Assembly (NCBI GenBank): GCA_900100595.1 | Contig: FMUA01000007.1 | Span: 1 to 64,000, forward strand | Direction: 5' to 3' | Source: Ruminococcaceae bacterium P7 | GTDB lineage: Bacteria > Bacillota > Clostridia > Oscillospirales > Acutalibacteraceae | DNA length: 64,000 nucleotides | Part shown: one piece after another, positions 7,775-16,447 of the stretch | Numbering within the stretch: position 1 is the stretch's first letter | How the letters are laid out: each line of letters opens with the position of its first letter | Made by a program: the position numbers and the translations under genes | The notes under the pieces: generated by a model | Databases searched by the model: none | What the model was told of the DNA's origin: nothing | What the model saw: the letters and a program-made list of their open reading frames with translations, nothing else

Positions 7775-8935
7775 TTATTTTTTCAAGATATTGATTTCGG
7801 ATAGTCGGTTCAATGCTTCGCTGAGCGTGTCGTTTCTCTTGGCGAAGTGCAGACGAATCAGGTGGTTGACGTTTTCACGGAAGAAGCTTGAGCCCGGCAC
7901 CGCGCCTACGCCTACCTTTTCGGCGAGCTTTTCACAGAAATCAAGGTCGCTGTCAAAGCCGAATTCCGAGATATCAAGCAGCACATAATACGCGCCCTGT
8001 GGAGTTGTATGAGAGATTCCGATATCATCGAGACCCTTTAAAAACAAATCGCGTTTTTCGGTGTATTTTTCAGCGAGCTGTCTGTAATAATCGTCTCCGA
8101 AGCGCAGTCCTGTCACCGCCGCCTCCTGCAAGGGTGCAGCAGCGCCGACGGTCAGAAAGTCGTGAACCTTCTTTGCCACGTCGATAATATGCGGCGGCGC
8201 GATGATATAACCCAAACGCCATCCCGTGATGGAATAGGTTTTTGAGAGCGAGGAGCAGGAGATCGTGCGCTCCCACATATTGGGCAGTGAAGCGAAATAG
8301 GTGTGCTTGTGCGGCGCGTAAATAATATGCTCGTAAACCTCGTCGGTAATAACAAACGCATCGTATTTTTCGGCGAGGTCGGCAATGATTTTCAGCTCGT
8401 CACAGGTGAACACCTTGCCGCAGGGATTGGAGGGGTTGCAGAGAATCAGCGCCTTCGGCTTTTGTCTGAACGCCGCTTCCAACTCGTTTGGGTCAAAGTT
8501 GAATTCGGGCGGATAGAGCGGAACATAGATCGGTTCCGCACCCGACAGGATTGTGTCCGCGCCGTAGTTTTCGTAAAACGGAGAGAACACGATCACCTTG
8601 TCGCCCGGATTGGCGACGGTCATCATTGCCGCCATCATCGCCTCGGTGCTGCCGCAGGTGACGACGACGTTTTCGTTCGGGTCGATGTCAACGCCCATGA
8701 GTCGTGACTGCTTTTCGGCAAGAGCCTCACGGAAATTCTGCGCTCCCCATGTGATGGAATACTGGTGAAAGTCCTCCCCGGTAACCTCGGCAAGACGTTC
8801 GAGCAGTTCGCGCGGCGGTTCAAAATCGGGAAAGCCCTGAGAAAGGTTTACCGCTCCGTATTTATTTGAAATTCTCGTCATGCGGCGGATGACGGAATCT
8901 GTAAAGGTTTCTGTTCGTTTGGATAGCTCGGGCAT
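7775..8935 (-). CDS. Class I/II PLP-dependent aminotransferase
   Basis: This 386-residue fold-type I aminotransferase uses PLP to convert an amino acid to its 2-oxo acid. Seen are NLSQGFPDFEPP at the N-terminus, the PLP-phosphate segment CGSTEAMM, the NPSNPCGKVF loop, ITDEVYEHI (Asp and Tyr contacting PLP) and the lysine in SSLSKTYSITGWRLGY, with the final Arg in LIRLHFAK. It resembles the kynurenine/methionine (YbdL/MtnE-like) branch. It is the last gene of a long unit, 57 bases after a PaaK-like ligase and downstream of a 2-oxoacid:ferredoxin oxidoreductase, so it could feed 2-oxo acids into that enzyme. The amino acid is not known; methionine, aromatic or sulfonated amino acids are all possible. 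Confidence 0.85.
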   Translation of the reverse strand: MPELSKRTETFTDSVIRRMTRISNKYGAVNLSQGFPDFEPPRELLERLAEVTGEDFHQYSITWGAQNFREALAEKQSRLMGVDIDPNENVVVTCGSTEAMMAAMMTVANPGDKVIVFSPFYENYGADTILSGAEPIYVPLYPPEFNFDPNELEAAFRQKPKALILCNPSNPCGKVFTCDELKIIADLAEKYDAFVITDEVYEHIIYAPHKHTYFASLPNMWERTISCSSLSKTYSITGWRLGYIIAPPHIIDVAKKVHDFLTVGAAAPLQEAAVTGLRFGDDYYRQLAEKYTEKRDLFLKGLDDIGISHTTPQGAYYVLLDISEFGFDSDLDFCEKLAEKVGVGAVPGSSFFRENVNHLIRLHFAKRNDTLSEALNRLSEINILKK

Positions 8936-8992
8936 AAAAGTTCCTCCATCGTAATTATTCTTTGGGCTGTTTTATGCCCTATTATATACTTA

Positions 8993-10333
8993 TTAAATGA
9001 CGTATTCAAGGTTGCGCTCGTCAATAACGCGCTTTGACTTGTGCTCGGAGCGTGTGTCAAGTCCGCCGTCGGGATGAACAACAACTCTTGCGGGCTTAAC
9101 GCCGATACGCGCCTTCAATGCCGCGGAAACCTCAGCGGCAACCTCCTCGTCTGTCTTGGGATTGTCTGCGTTCTTCTCGATTTCAACGGCGTACTTATTG
9201 GTGAAATCTCTCTCAAAAATCCTGATAAGATATTCGCCCGTAATGCCGTCCTGCTCGCGGATGACCGCCTCGATATCGCTCGGGAATACGTTGACTGCCG
9301 AAACGATAAACATATCGTCCTTTCTGCCCAGAATATGGATTCTGCCATGCGTTCTGCCGCAGGAGCACTTGGTGTTGTCGATACGTCCGATGTCGCCTGT
9401 GCGGAAACGAATAAGCGGACGGGCGTGCTTTCTGAGCGTGGTGAATACCAGCTCGCCGACCTGACCGGGCTCTAAGATCTCGCCTGTGTGGATGTCGATC
9501 GTTTCAACCAGAATATGGTTCTCCGCGATATGAAGTCCGTCTTTCGCCTCGCACATTGCGGCGCAGGCTCCGAAAATGTCGGACAGTCCGTAAAAATCGT
9601 AAACCTCCGCGCCCCAGATGTCTTCAATCGCCTTTCTGGTGGCGTCGATCGAGCCGCCGAGCTCACCCGCAACGATGATTTTCTTGATATTCAAATCCTT
9701 CTTGGGGTCAATGCCGCTCTTGAGCGCCTTTTCGCCGAGCTGCCAAGCGTATGACGGCGAAGTCCAGATGACGGTCGGCTGATAGGTTTTCAATACAAAC
9801 AGCAGGCGTTCACTCGGGAGCGTACCGCCCCAGATGCAGAGCGCGCCGAGATTCTGTGCGCCGATAACGTCGGGACCGCCTACATAGAGCGAGAAGTTGA
9901 GCGCGTGAACATAGCGGTCGTTCGGGCGCATACCGATCTGCCAGAACCAGCGGCTTTCGGTATCCTGAAACTCGTCGAAGTCCTTTTTGGTGAACGGGCT
10001 CATGGTGGGAACGCCGGTTGAACCGGACGAGGTGGAAATAAATACCACGTCCTCCTCGGGAACAGCTGCCAGCTCACCTAAGAAGGAGCCTACACCCTGT
10101 GTGTCACGCTGGGTTTTCTTATTGATAAAGGGGAACTTCTGAATATCCTTGAGGGTTTTGATATCCTCGGGCTTTACGCCTGCCTCATCAAAGCTGCGCT
10201 TGTAATAGGGCGCGTTTTCATAGGCAAATTTGACGATCTCCTTCAAGTCCTCGAGCTGTCTTTTTTCAAGCTCTTCACGGGGCAGGGTCTCAAGCTCCTC
10301 GTCCCAAAATTTATTGTTAATATCTCTGCTCAT
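8993..10333 (-). CDS. Phenylacetate-CoA ligase family protein (PaaK-like)
   Basis: This 446-residue adenylate-forming CoA ligase of the PaaK type has the P-loop SSGSTGVPTMSPFT, the YDFYGLSDIFG segment (A5), FRTGDIG (A7-like) and LGRKDDMFIVSAVNVFPSDIE hinge, and a PaaK-type cluster of cysteines (NTKCSCGRTHG). Such enzymes interconvert aryl or acyl acids and their CoA thioesters with ATP/AMP. Genes for PaaK-like ligases are often next to indolepyruvate-type ferredoxin oxidoreductases, where they complete an Ehrlich-like route from amino acid to acyl-CoA and acid. Here it is 19 bases after the oxidoreductase beta subunit. The exact acid cannot be told from sequence. Confidence 0.88.
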   Translation of the reverse strand: MSRDINNKFWDEELETLPREELEKRQLEDLKEIVKFAYENAPYYKRSFDEAGVKPEDIKTLKDIQKFPFINKKTQRDTQGVGSFLGELAAVPEEDVVFISTSSGSTGVPTMSPFTKKDFDEFQDTESRWFWQIGMRPNDRYVHALNFSLYVGGPDVIGAQNLGALCIWGGTLPSERLLFVLKTYQPTVIWTSPSYAWQLGEKALKSGIDPKKDLNIKKIIVAGELGGSIDATRKAIEDIWGAEVYDFYGLSDIFGACAAMCEAKDGLHIAENHILVETIDIHTGEILEPGQVGELVFTTLRKHARPLIRFRTGDIGRIDNTKCSCGRTHGRIHILGRKDDMFIVSAVNVFPSDIEAVIREQDGITGEYLIRIFERDFTNKYAVEIEKNADNPKTDEEVAAEVSAALKARIGVKPARVVVHPDGGLDTRSEHKSKRVIDERNLEYVI

Positions 10334-10352
10334 TGCTTTTTACTCCTTAAAA

Positions 10353-11240
10353 TCACTTAAAATTTTTATTGATAAACTCCCATTTTTTATCGCGGGAGCG
10401 TGTGATGATTTCTATGTCCTCATCGGTCAGATGCTTAAATCGGCTCTGACGTCTGAGATAAGCCGATACGTCCGAAAACTCTTTCGGGCGGTGATTCAGC
10501 GTAAAACCGCCGTTTTCGTACTCAGCAAGGTACCAAAGACCGCAGTCAACGACCTCCTTGGCGATTGCAACGGTTTCGTCCGTCTTTACGCCCCAGCCTG
10601 TGGGACAGGGCGCGAGAATGTGAATGTACTTCGTACCTTTTATTTGCTTCGCTTTTTCTACCTTTCGTATAAAATCGTTGAGATAGCCTACGCTTGCGGT
10701 GGCGGCATACGGGATCCCGTGGGCGGCGACGATCTCAAATAGATTTTTCTTAGGTCTGAGATTGCCGCGTATATTTCTGCCCGCGGGCGTGGTGGTCGTC
10801 CTCGCGCCGAAGGGCGTCAGCGAGCTTTTCTGAATGCCGGTATTCATATACGCCTCGTTGTCATAACAGATATAGAGAATATCGTCGTTGCGGTCGATTG
10901 CACCCGAGAGCGCCTGCAAGCCGATATCAGCCGTGCCGCCGTCGCCCGCAAAGCCTACCGCGTGAAAGTCGGTAATTCCCTGCGCCCGAAGCCCTGCCTC
11001 AACGCCTGTCAGCATGGAAGCAGTACCCGCAAAGGTCGAGATGATGGCGTTATTGCCGAAGCAAAGCTGCGGAAAGTTGAAGCCGACAGCCGACATACAT
11101 CCTGCCGGAAGGACGGCGACGGCGTTTTCTCCCAAAACCTTGAGAGCGATCCGCACCGCGAGGCTGCCTCCGCAGCCGGCGCACGCCTTGTGACCGTAAA
11201 ACAGCTCTGTTTCGCTGAGCGTTTTCGCGTTAAGCGCCAT
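10353..11240 (-). CDS. 2-oxoacid:ferredoxin oxidoreductase, beta (thiamine pyrophosphate) subunit
   Basis: This subunit binds TPP and catalyses oxidative decarboxylation of a 2-oxo acid to an acyl-CoA with ferredoxin reduction. It has KACAGCGGSLAVR (cysteines for an iron-sulfur cluster), the TPP motif FAGDGGTADIGLQALSGAIDRNDDILYICYDNEAYMNTG split over residues 100-140, and CPTGWGVKTDETV. Length is about 295 residues, as usual. The start is probably ATG 11240 with GGCGGTG eight bases upstream; an in-frame GTG at 11249 is also possible. It overlaps the alpha subunit gene. The substrate is unclear: the subunit order gamma-delta-alpha-beta is that of pyruvate/2-oxoisovalerate-type four-subunit enzymes. 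Confidence 0.9.
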   Translation of the reverse strand: MALNAKTLSETELFYGHKACAGCGGSLAVRIALKVLGENAVAVLPAGCMSAVGFNFPQLCFGNNAIISTFAGTASMLTGVEAGLRAQGITDFHAVGFAGDGGTADIGLQALSGAIDRNDDILYICYDNEAYMNTGIQKSSLTPFGARTTTTPAGRNIRGNLRPKKNLFEIVAAHGIPYAATASVGYLNDFIRKVEKAKQIKGTKYIHILAPCPTGWGVKTDETVAIAKEVVDCGLWYLAEYENGGFTLNHRPKEFSDVSAYLRRQSRFKHLTDEDIEIITRSRDKKWEFINKNFK

Positions 11241-12402
11241 TTTCTTCACCGCCGATCCCTAAGAATTTTACCGTGGACTGCTGTTTTTCAAGCTCATAAA
11301 AGATGTTGATTATTTCTTCAAAGGAAATATTCTTTCCGCCAAGACCTCCGATATAATTTGAGGTCGGAAGCTTTATTCCTGCCTTTTGCAGGGCGGAGTT
11401 GACGTTTGTATAAACCGTGCCCTCGTTGCCGAAAGAGATGTCCTTTTCTAGCACCGCGACCGCCTTTGCATTTTTGACGGCGTTTGCGATTTCCTCATTC
11501 GGGAACGGACGGAGATAGCGCAATCTAAGCAGTCCGACGCGTCTGCCCTCTGCCCTTAGCTTATCCACTGCCTCGCGGACAAGTCCCGAAATACTGCCGA
11601 GGGTAATCAGAATATAATCCGCGTCCTCGGTTTGATAGCTTTCCGTCAGTCCGCTGTAACGCCTGCCGAAAATTTCCGCAAAGCGTTCCTCGGCTTTATC
11701 AATGATTTCGGAAGCGTTCAGAATACCGAGGTGCTCCTTGTACTTGAAAAACGTGTTGGTATCGGGTCCTGCCGAAAACGCGAGATTGCGCGGATTTTGC
11801 AGGTCAAGCTTATTTTCCGTTTCGTACTTGGGAAGAAAAGCGTCTGCCTGTTCCTGCGTGGGAACATCGACTACCTCATAGGTATGTGTGAGTACAAAAC
11901 CGTCGAGATTTGCCATAAACGGCGTGCTGACCTCGCTGTGCTCAGCAATGTAAAAGCTCATCAAAGCCAGGTCAAGCGCTTCCTGCGCGTCGCCGGCATA
12001 CGCCTGGATCCAGCCGCTGTCGAGCTGAGAGAGTGAATCGCGCTGGTCGCCGTAGATGTTCCACGGAAGCGCCGTTGAACGGTTGGCGTTCATCATGACG
12101 ATCGGGAATCTGCCGCCTGCCGCGTAGGGCAGACACTCCGCCATATAAAGCAAGCCCTGTGAGGATGTCGCGGTGAACGCTCTCGCGCCTACAGAGGAAG
12201 CGCCTATCGCACAGGACAGCGCGGAATGCTCGGATTCCACATGAATGAACTCCGCGTTCAGGCTGCCGTCCTCCACAAATTCCGAGAGCTTTTCAACAAC
12301 GATCGTCTGCGGCGTGATCGGATAAGCGGAAATCACCTGCGGTCGTGCAAGGCGGACGCCGTATGCAAACGCCTCGTTGCCCGATAAGAACTTCTTAGCC
12401 AT
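11230..12402 (-). CDS. 2-oxoacid:ferredoxin oxidoreductase, alpha subunit
   Basis: The alpha subunit (390 residues) carries the pyrimidine-binding domain and transketolase C-terminal domain. Visible signatures are ISAYPITPQTIVVEKLSEF, EFIHVESEHSALSCAIGAS, ATSSQGLLYMAE and RLRYLRPFPNEEI. It starts at ATG 12402, which shares its A with the TAA stop of the delta gene (TAATG), so synthesis is coupled. An upstream in-frame extension to 12471 lies within delta and is rejected. It works with the beta, gamma and delta subunits encoded around it in the cytoplasm. Confidence 0.92.
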   Translation of the reverse strand: MAKKFLSGNEAFAYGVRLARPQVISAYPITPQTIVVEKLSEFVEDGSLNAEFIHVESEHSALSCAIGASSVGARAFTATSSQGLLYMAECLPYAAGGRFPIVMMNANRSTALPWNIYGDQRDSLSQLDSGWIQAYAGDAQEALDLALMSFYIAEHSEVSTPFMANLDGFVLTHTYEVVDVPTQEQADAFLPKYETENKLDLQNPRNLAFSAGPDTNTFFKYKEHLGILNASEIIDKAEERFAEIFGRRYSGLTESYQTEDADYILITLGSISGLVREAVDKLRAEGRRVGLLRLRYLRPFPNEEIANAVKNAKAVAVLEKDISFGNEGTVYTNVNSALQKAGIKLPTSNYIGGLGGKNISFEEIINIFYELEKQQSTVKFLGIGGEENGA

Positions 12403-12692
12403 TACTTTTCCGCCTCCATTTTTATCGCTCCGGGCTTGCAGATTTTTGAGCAAATGCCGCAGCCCTTGCAAAAGTCGTAATCTATATTGATCTTACTGCC
12501 CTCGCGGAAAATCACACCGTCGGGACAGTAAAGATAACAATTCAGACAGCCGACGCACTTTGTATTGTCGATCACGGGACGGACGTTGCGCCAGCCCGCG
12601 TTCTTGGTGACAAGATACCCTGCCTCATAAGCGGTCGCGTCGGGGATATCATCAAAAGAGGTCGGGACAAACTCCCTCAGATAAGGCTTCAT
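12402..12692 (-). CDS. 2-oxoacid:ferredoxin oxidoreductase, delta subunit (2[4Fe-4S] ferredoxin)
   Basis: This 96-residue ferredoxin-like subunit has two CxxCxxCxxxC(P) clusters, CVGCLNCYLYCPDG and CKGCGICSKICKPG, which carry electrons from the TPP site to external ferredoxin. It is preceded by the typical N-terminal linker (WRNVRPVIDNTK). Its ATG overlaps the gamma stop in an ATGA arrangement and its TAA overlaps the alpha ATG. Confidence 0.93.
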   Translation of the reverse strand: MKPYLREFVPTSFDDIPDATAYEAGYLVTKNAGWRNVRPVIDNTKCVGCLNCYLYCPDGVIFREGSKINIDYDFCKGCGICSKICKPGAIKMEAEK

Positions 12693-13210
12693 GCGACAAC
12701 CTCCTCATATGCCGCTTTGACGGCGGCTATATTCTTTTCGTGAAGGCGGCGCGGCATGGTCTGCCGAATCGCTTCGTTTATTTCTTCAAGAGAAATTTCA
12801 TGCGATACCGCCGCAAACGCGCCTAAAAGAATCGTATTTGTAATGGGCAAGCCGAGGATCCGCGCCGCAATGCCGTCGCCGTCGAGCGTGATCACGCGCG
12901 GATCGTCGAACTTTTTCTTTGTATTTAACAGTATTTTTCCGTTCTGCTTCAGCTCGCGAAAGGATTTCTCGCTGAAAAGCGTATCGTCAAGAAAAATACT
13001 GTAGTTGGATTTTGTAATTTCGCTGCGGTTGCCGATCGGCTTTTCATCGAGCTTGGTGAACGCGCGAATCGGCGCGCCCCGGCGCTCGGGACCGAAGGAA
13101 GGAAACGCCAGCGCGTAGGCGTCGTCCTTCAGCGAATAGGCGTCGCCGAGAAGTCTCGCGGCGGTGAAGGCGCCCTGCCCTCCCCTGCCGTGCCATAATA
13201 TTTCCGTCAC
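12689..13210 (-). CDS. 2-oxoacid:ferredoxin oxidoreductase, gamma subunit
   Basis: The 173-residue gamma subunit binds CoA. It has the family's ILWHGRGGQGAFTAARLLG at the N-terminus, FPSFGPERRGAPIRAFTK, and TNTILLGAFA near residue 125. It starts with GTG 13210 behind AAAGGAGG. It follows the permease gene by only 14 bases, which places the oxidoreductase in the same transcription unit as the SsuABC-type importer. That coupling is unusual. Confidence 0.9.
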   Translation of the reverse strand: MTEILWHGRGGQGAFTAARLLGDAYSLKDDAYALAFPSFGPERRGAPIRAFTKLDEKPIGNRSEITKSNYSIFLDDTLFSEKSFRELKQNGKILLNTKKKFDDPRVITLDGDGIAARILGLPITNTILLGAFAAVSHEISLEEINEAIRQTMPRRLHEKNIAAVKAAYEEVVA

Positions 13211-13224
13211 TGTGTTTCCTCCTT

Positions 13225-14145
13225 TCAGTACTTCCAGCGAAGCAGGTATTTTTGTATCTTATTGAACGCAAACGAGATCGCGACGATGACGATGCCGATC
13301 ACGATCAATCCGACAAGCGTTCTGGTATAGTCTCCGAAATCGGAGTAGTTTTTGATGTAATATCCCAAGCCGCTCTGCGCGCCGATCATCTCAGCCGAGG
13401 TCAGCAGTACGAACGACACGGTGAGTCCCTGATTGCAGCCGATAAAGATTTGCTGCAGCGACGCCGGGAGAATGACAGAAAACAGCATCGTAAATTTTCC
13501 GACATTTAAAACCTTTGCGGAGTCGATCGTCTTTTTGTCTACATTCATAACGCCGCTCATCGTGCCTGCGAGCACAGGCCAGAAGGTCGCTAAAAAGATA
13601 ACGAATACCGAGACCGAACGGAAGGTCGGCAGCAGAGCGATACCGTAAGGGATATAGACAATCGGCGGGATCGCTCCGAGAAATTTTGAAATGTAAGTTG
13701 CCGCGCTGCCGAGTCTCGCGCTCCATCCGAGAAACAGTCCGAGCGGGATCGCTATGACCAGAGCCAACAGATAGCCCTGCAAAATGATACCGACGGAGCT
13801 GAAAATGTTGGTGATGATCGTTTCGTAATCGCCGATCATTCTCCAAAAGACCTTTCCGGGCGGCGGAAACAGCGCGGGCTTTAACAGATTAAACTTCGCG
13901 GTTGCAAGCGTCCACGCGATCAGCAAGCCGTAGATAAAGCTGACGATATCCGTAAAAAGATTCAAGCCGACCGGCTTTTTGATAAATGAGGATACGAGCA
14001 GCGTCAGCGCTTCAACGCCGACGGCAAACCAAATAACGTACTGTGCGTAGGTATCGCCGCTGAGTTGATCGGGCAGGAGCTGAATCAGCAGAAGTACGAT
14101 AAACAGCGCGTGAACTACTCTGAGATATCTCTTTTTGATTGTCAT
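13225..14145 (-). CDS. ABC transporter permease, SsuC/TauC type
   Basis: This 306-residue membrane protein has the binding-protein-dependent permease fold, with the EAA-like loop in the C-terminal half (LNVGKFTMLFSVILPASLQQIFIG). About eight hydrophobic segments are visible, including two extra ones at the N-terminus, so it is longer than usual (about 250 residues). Relatives import sulfonates, taurine, nitrate or thiamine precursors; the substrate here is not fixed. The ATG overlaps the TAA of the ATPase gene (TAATG). Context with a Cys-rich leader and a LysR-type site points to a sulfur compound. Confidence 0.87.
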   Translation of the reverse strand: MTIKKRYLRVVHALFIVLLLIQLLPDQLSGDTYAQYVIWFAVGVEALTLLVSSFIKKPVGLNLFTDIVSFIYGLLIAWTLATAKFNLLKPALFPPPGKVFWRMIGDYETIITNIFSSVGIILQGYLLALVIAIPLGLFLGWSARLGSAATYISKFLGAIPPIVYIPYGIALLPTFRSVSVFVIFLATFWPVLAGTMSGVMNVDKKTIDSAKVLNVGKFTMLFSVILPASLQQIFIGCNQGLTVSFVLLTSAEMIGAQSGLGYYIKNYSDFGDYTRTLVGLIVIGIVIVAISFAFNKIQKYLLRWKY

Positions 14146-14957
14146 TACAGCACCACCTCGTCTCCGCCGATCTTGCTGACGATGTCGCTGTAGAACATCG
14201 CCAGCAGCTTATTTCTGAACTGATTGTATTCCTTTGTCTGAACAAGCTCGGCGCGGTTGCGCGGACGGTCAAAGGGAACTTCGATCTCGCGGTAAACCTG
14301 ACCGGGATTCGCGGTCATCATAACGATTTTGTCAGAGAGTAAAATCGCCTCGTCGATGTCGTGCGTGACAAACACAACGGTTTTTCTTGCGCTTGTTCCG
14401 TCGCCCTCCCACAGCTCAAGCAGAAGCTCCTGCAAAATGGTGCGGTTTTTCGCGTCGATCGCGCCGAACGGTTCGTCCATCAGGAGAATGTCGGTGTCCA
14501 TCGCCAAGGCTCTGGCGATCGCGACGCGCTGCTGCATTCCTCCCGAAAGCTGTGAGGGATATTTGTTTTTGAATTCGTTTAGTCCTACCTTTTCCAAAAA
14601 CTCGTCGGCGATTTTCAGGCGTTCGGTTCTGCTTGCCTCTTTGTTGACCTGCTTGATTCCGAAAGCGACGTTCTTTCTGGCGGTCATCCACGGAAAGAGT
14701 GAATAGTGCTGAAACACAACGCCTCTGTCGGTGCCGGTGCCGTGAATCGGATCGCCGTTGATCAGGATCTCTCCGGCTGTCGGCGTATTGATACCCTCCA
14801 GAATGCTGAGCAGCGTGCTTTTGCCGCAGCCGCTTGAACCAATCACGCTGACAAACTCGCCGTCCTCAATGGAAAAGCTGACGTCCTTCAATGCGGTGAA
14901 TCGGTTCTTCTTTTCGGTGTAGTCAACCGTTAAATTGCGAATTTCTATCTTGCTCAT
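14145..14957 (-). CDS. ABC transporter ATP-binding protein, SsuB/TauB type
   Basis: This nucleotide-binding subunit (about 270 residues) energises import. Walker A is GSSGCGKST, the Q-loop lies near VVFQHYSLFPW, the signature is LSGGMQQRVAIARAL, Walker B is ILLMDEPFGAID, and the switch His is in VFVTHDIDEAI. It groups by pattern with the taurine/sulfonate/nitrate family. ATG 14957 is preferred; an in-frame TTG lies six bases upstream. Confidence 0.92.
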   Translation of the reverse strand: MSKIEIRNLTVDYTEKKNRFTALKDVSFSIEDGEFVSVIGSSGCGKSTLLSILEGINTPTAGEILINGDPIHGTGTDRGVVFQHYSLFPWMTARKNVAFGIKQVNKEASRTERLKIADEFLEKVGLNEFKNKYPSQLSGGMQQRVAIARALAMDTDILLMDEPFGAIDAKNRTILQELLLELWEGDGTSARKTVVFVTHDIDEAILLSDKIVMMTANPGQVYREIEVPFDRPRNRAELVQTKEYNQFRNKLLAMFYSDIVSKIGGDEVVL

Positions 14958-14990
14958 ATACAATCATCTCAGTCTGTAATTTATTTTGAC

Positions 14991-16100
14991 TTACTCAAAT
15001 TTATCAAAGTGATTTTGAAGCTCGGCGTAGATTTTATCGTCGGGATTTTCTTTGATCAGACTCGCAAGAGCGTTCTTGTAGATATCTGTGTTATACAGCT
15101 TCTCGATATCATAATCCTCCGTATAGCCAAGCTCTACGATGGAATTTTTCAGCGTTATCGTGCCCTGCTTGTCAGGGTCGGGAACAGATGTACCGTAGCC
15201 GCCGTAAACCTCTGTGTTGATCAAATCTTCCTCGATGTCGATGTATTTCTTGACGTCCTTTACCGTACCTTCCCTGTTTTCCTGCGTGAACTTGTACGCC
15301 TTGATCAGCGCGCGCTCAAAAGCGTTGTAGGAATTGGGATACTTAGCAAGCGCCTCTGTTGCGGCGACCTGACGGCAGCAGGGCTGGTTTTCGAGGAGCT
15401 TTTCCTCGGAGCAGCGGTAAACGATCTTGTAGCCCTGGCTCTCCGCAAGCGAGGTGTAGGGTGAATATGCCGAAGCCGCGTCGATGGAATCGTTCTGGAG
15501 CGCGTTATAAGCGTCCTTCTGGCTGTCAAAATAGACGATATTGACCTTGTCCTCTCCCTCGCCGATTTCGATTTTCTTATCCTTCAAAAGGATTTGCAGC
15601 TCGGCGTCCTGAACGGAGTTCTTAACAGAAGCGACGTTTCTGCCCTTGAGGATCGAAACATCCCAGTCGGATTTACCCTCGACGAATTCGGGCTTGATCA
15701 CATAACCGTGACCGTTTGTCATCTCGCCGCCGAAAATCGTGAGGTCGTGACCCTGACTCTGGAAGGTGAGCGTGGGAACGGAGCCGATGAAGGCAACGTC
15801 GAGCTTGCCGTTTTCTAATCCGCTGGAAAGCTCCGCCGCTGACGAGAACAGCGTGAGCGTTACGTCAAGACCCTCTTCCTCAAAATAGCCCTCCTCCTTT
15901 GCGACAAATCCGAGCAGATGCGCGGTTGAATTAAGGTGGCCGAGGTTGAAGGTGGTTTTTTCGAGCTTTGCTGCATCGCTTAAAGCGGTGCTTGCGGAGG
16001 TTTCAGAGGCGGATGAGCTGTCGGATGATGTATTACAGCCGGTTAATGCGGCTGCTGAAAGAACGGCGGCAAGAACAGCCGCAAGGATTTTTGTTTTCAT
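14991..16100 (-). CDS. ABC transporter substrate-binding lipoprotein, SsuA/TauA (NMT1) type
   Basis: This 369-residue lipoprotein has a signal peptide (MKTKILAAVLAAVLSAAALTGC) with lipobox LTGC, then a Ser-rich linker and an NMT1/SsuA-like domain: LLGFVAKEEGYFEEEGLDV, the loop ENGKLDVAFIGSVPTL, and VASVKNSVQDAELQ. It captures the importer's substrate outside the membrane. A CC pair (NQPCCRQV) sits mid-protein, unusual for the family and echoing the CC motifs of the neighbouring lipoprotein. The start is ATG 16100 with GGAAAT upstream; a longer frame to 16253 has no signal peptide and is rejected. The ligand is probably an organosulfur compound. Confidence 0.88.
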   Translation of the reverse strand: MKTKILAAVLAAVLSAAALTGCNTSSDSSSASETSASTALSDAAKLEKTTFNLGHLNSTAHLLGFVAKEEGYFEEEGLDVTLTLFSSAAELSSGLENGKLDVAFIGSVPTLTFQSQGHDLTIFGGEMTNGHGYVIKPEFVEGKSDWDVSILKGRNVASVKNSVQDAELQILLKDKKIEIGEGEDKVNIVYFDSQKDAYNALQNDSIDAASAYSPYTSLAESQGYKIVYRCSEEKLLENQPCCRQVAATEALAKYPNSYNAFERALIKAYKFTQENREGTVKDVKKYIDIEEDLINTEVYGGYGTSVPDPDKQGTITLKNSIVELGYTEDYDIEKLYNTDIYKNALASLIKENPDDKIYAELQNHFDKFE

Positions 16101-16132
16101 AGTGATTTCCTTTCTATGTTTGTTAATCTGTT

Positions 16133-16363
16133 TTATTCTCCCGCACAGCAGTCGGGAACGTCTGAGACTTTGGATGCGTTGTTGTCTGTATGCTCCTTGT
16201 TTTTGCAGCAGTCGGGAACCTCGGAGGCGGTTGCTTCCTTGTCCTTGCAGCAATCCTTCGTTGTACTTTGGCTGTTTTGTGTGGATGCGTTTGTCGATGC
16301 GCAGCCTGCAATGCTGAACGCCGCAACAAGCGCGATGATACAGACGATGAATACCTTTTTCAT
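16133..16363 (-). CDS. Small lipoprotein with three CC motifs
   Basis: This 76-residue protein has a lipoprotein signal (FIVCIIALVAAFSIAGC) and a short hydrophilic body with three copies of a DCC motif: DCCKDKEA, PDCCKNKEH and PDCCAGE at the very end. ATG 16363 follows AAAAGGAG at a good distance. It is the first gene after the leader and attenuator and directly precedes the ABC binding protein. Vicinal cysteines outside the membrane could bind metal, form mixed disulfides, or hand a thiol compound to the importer. The family is not recognised, and the function is inferred from composition and position. Confidence 0.75.
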   Translation of the reverse strand: MKKVFIVCIIALVAAFSIAGCASTNASTQNSQSTTKDCCKDKEATASEVPDCCKNKEHTDNNASKVSDVPDCCAGE

Positions 16364-16394
16364 TTGATTACTCCTTTTCCGCCCTTTTTCAGGC

Positions 16395-16426
16395 ACAAAA
16401 AAAGGAAGTCAGGCGCTGACTTCCTT
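16395..16426 (-). terminator. Attenuator terminator downstream of Cys-rich leader
   Basis: On the minus strand a perfect 10-bp stem (AAGGAAGTCA with TGACTTCCTT, 16402-16426) with a 5-base loop is followed by seven T. It lies between the leader peptide stop at 16448 and the first structural gene, so it would stop transcription of the whole 11-gene unit unless read through. Confidence 0.85.
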
Positions 16427-16447
16427 GGTGAAACGCAGAATTGCCCT

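Noticed and set aside
16100..16253. N-terminal extension of the ABC binding protein
   Set aside because: The extension has no signal peptide; the lipoprotein signal starts exactly at ATG 16100 and the extension overlaps the CC lipoprotein gene.
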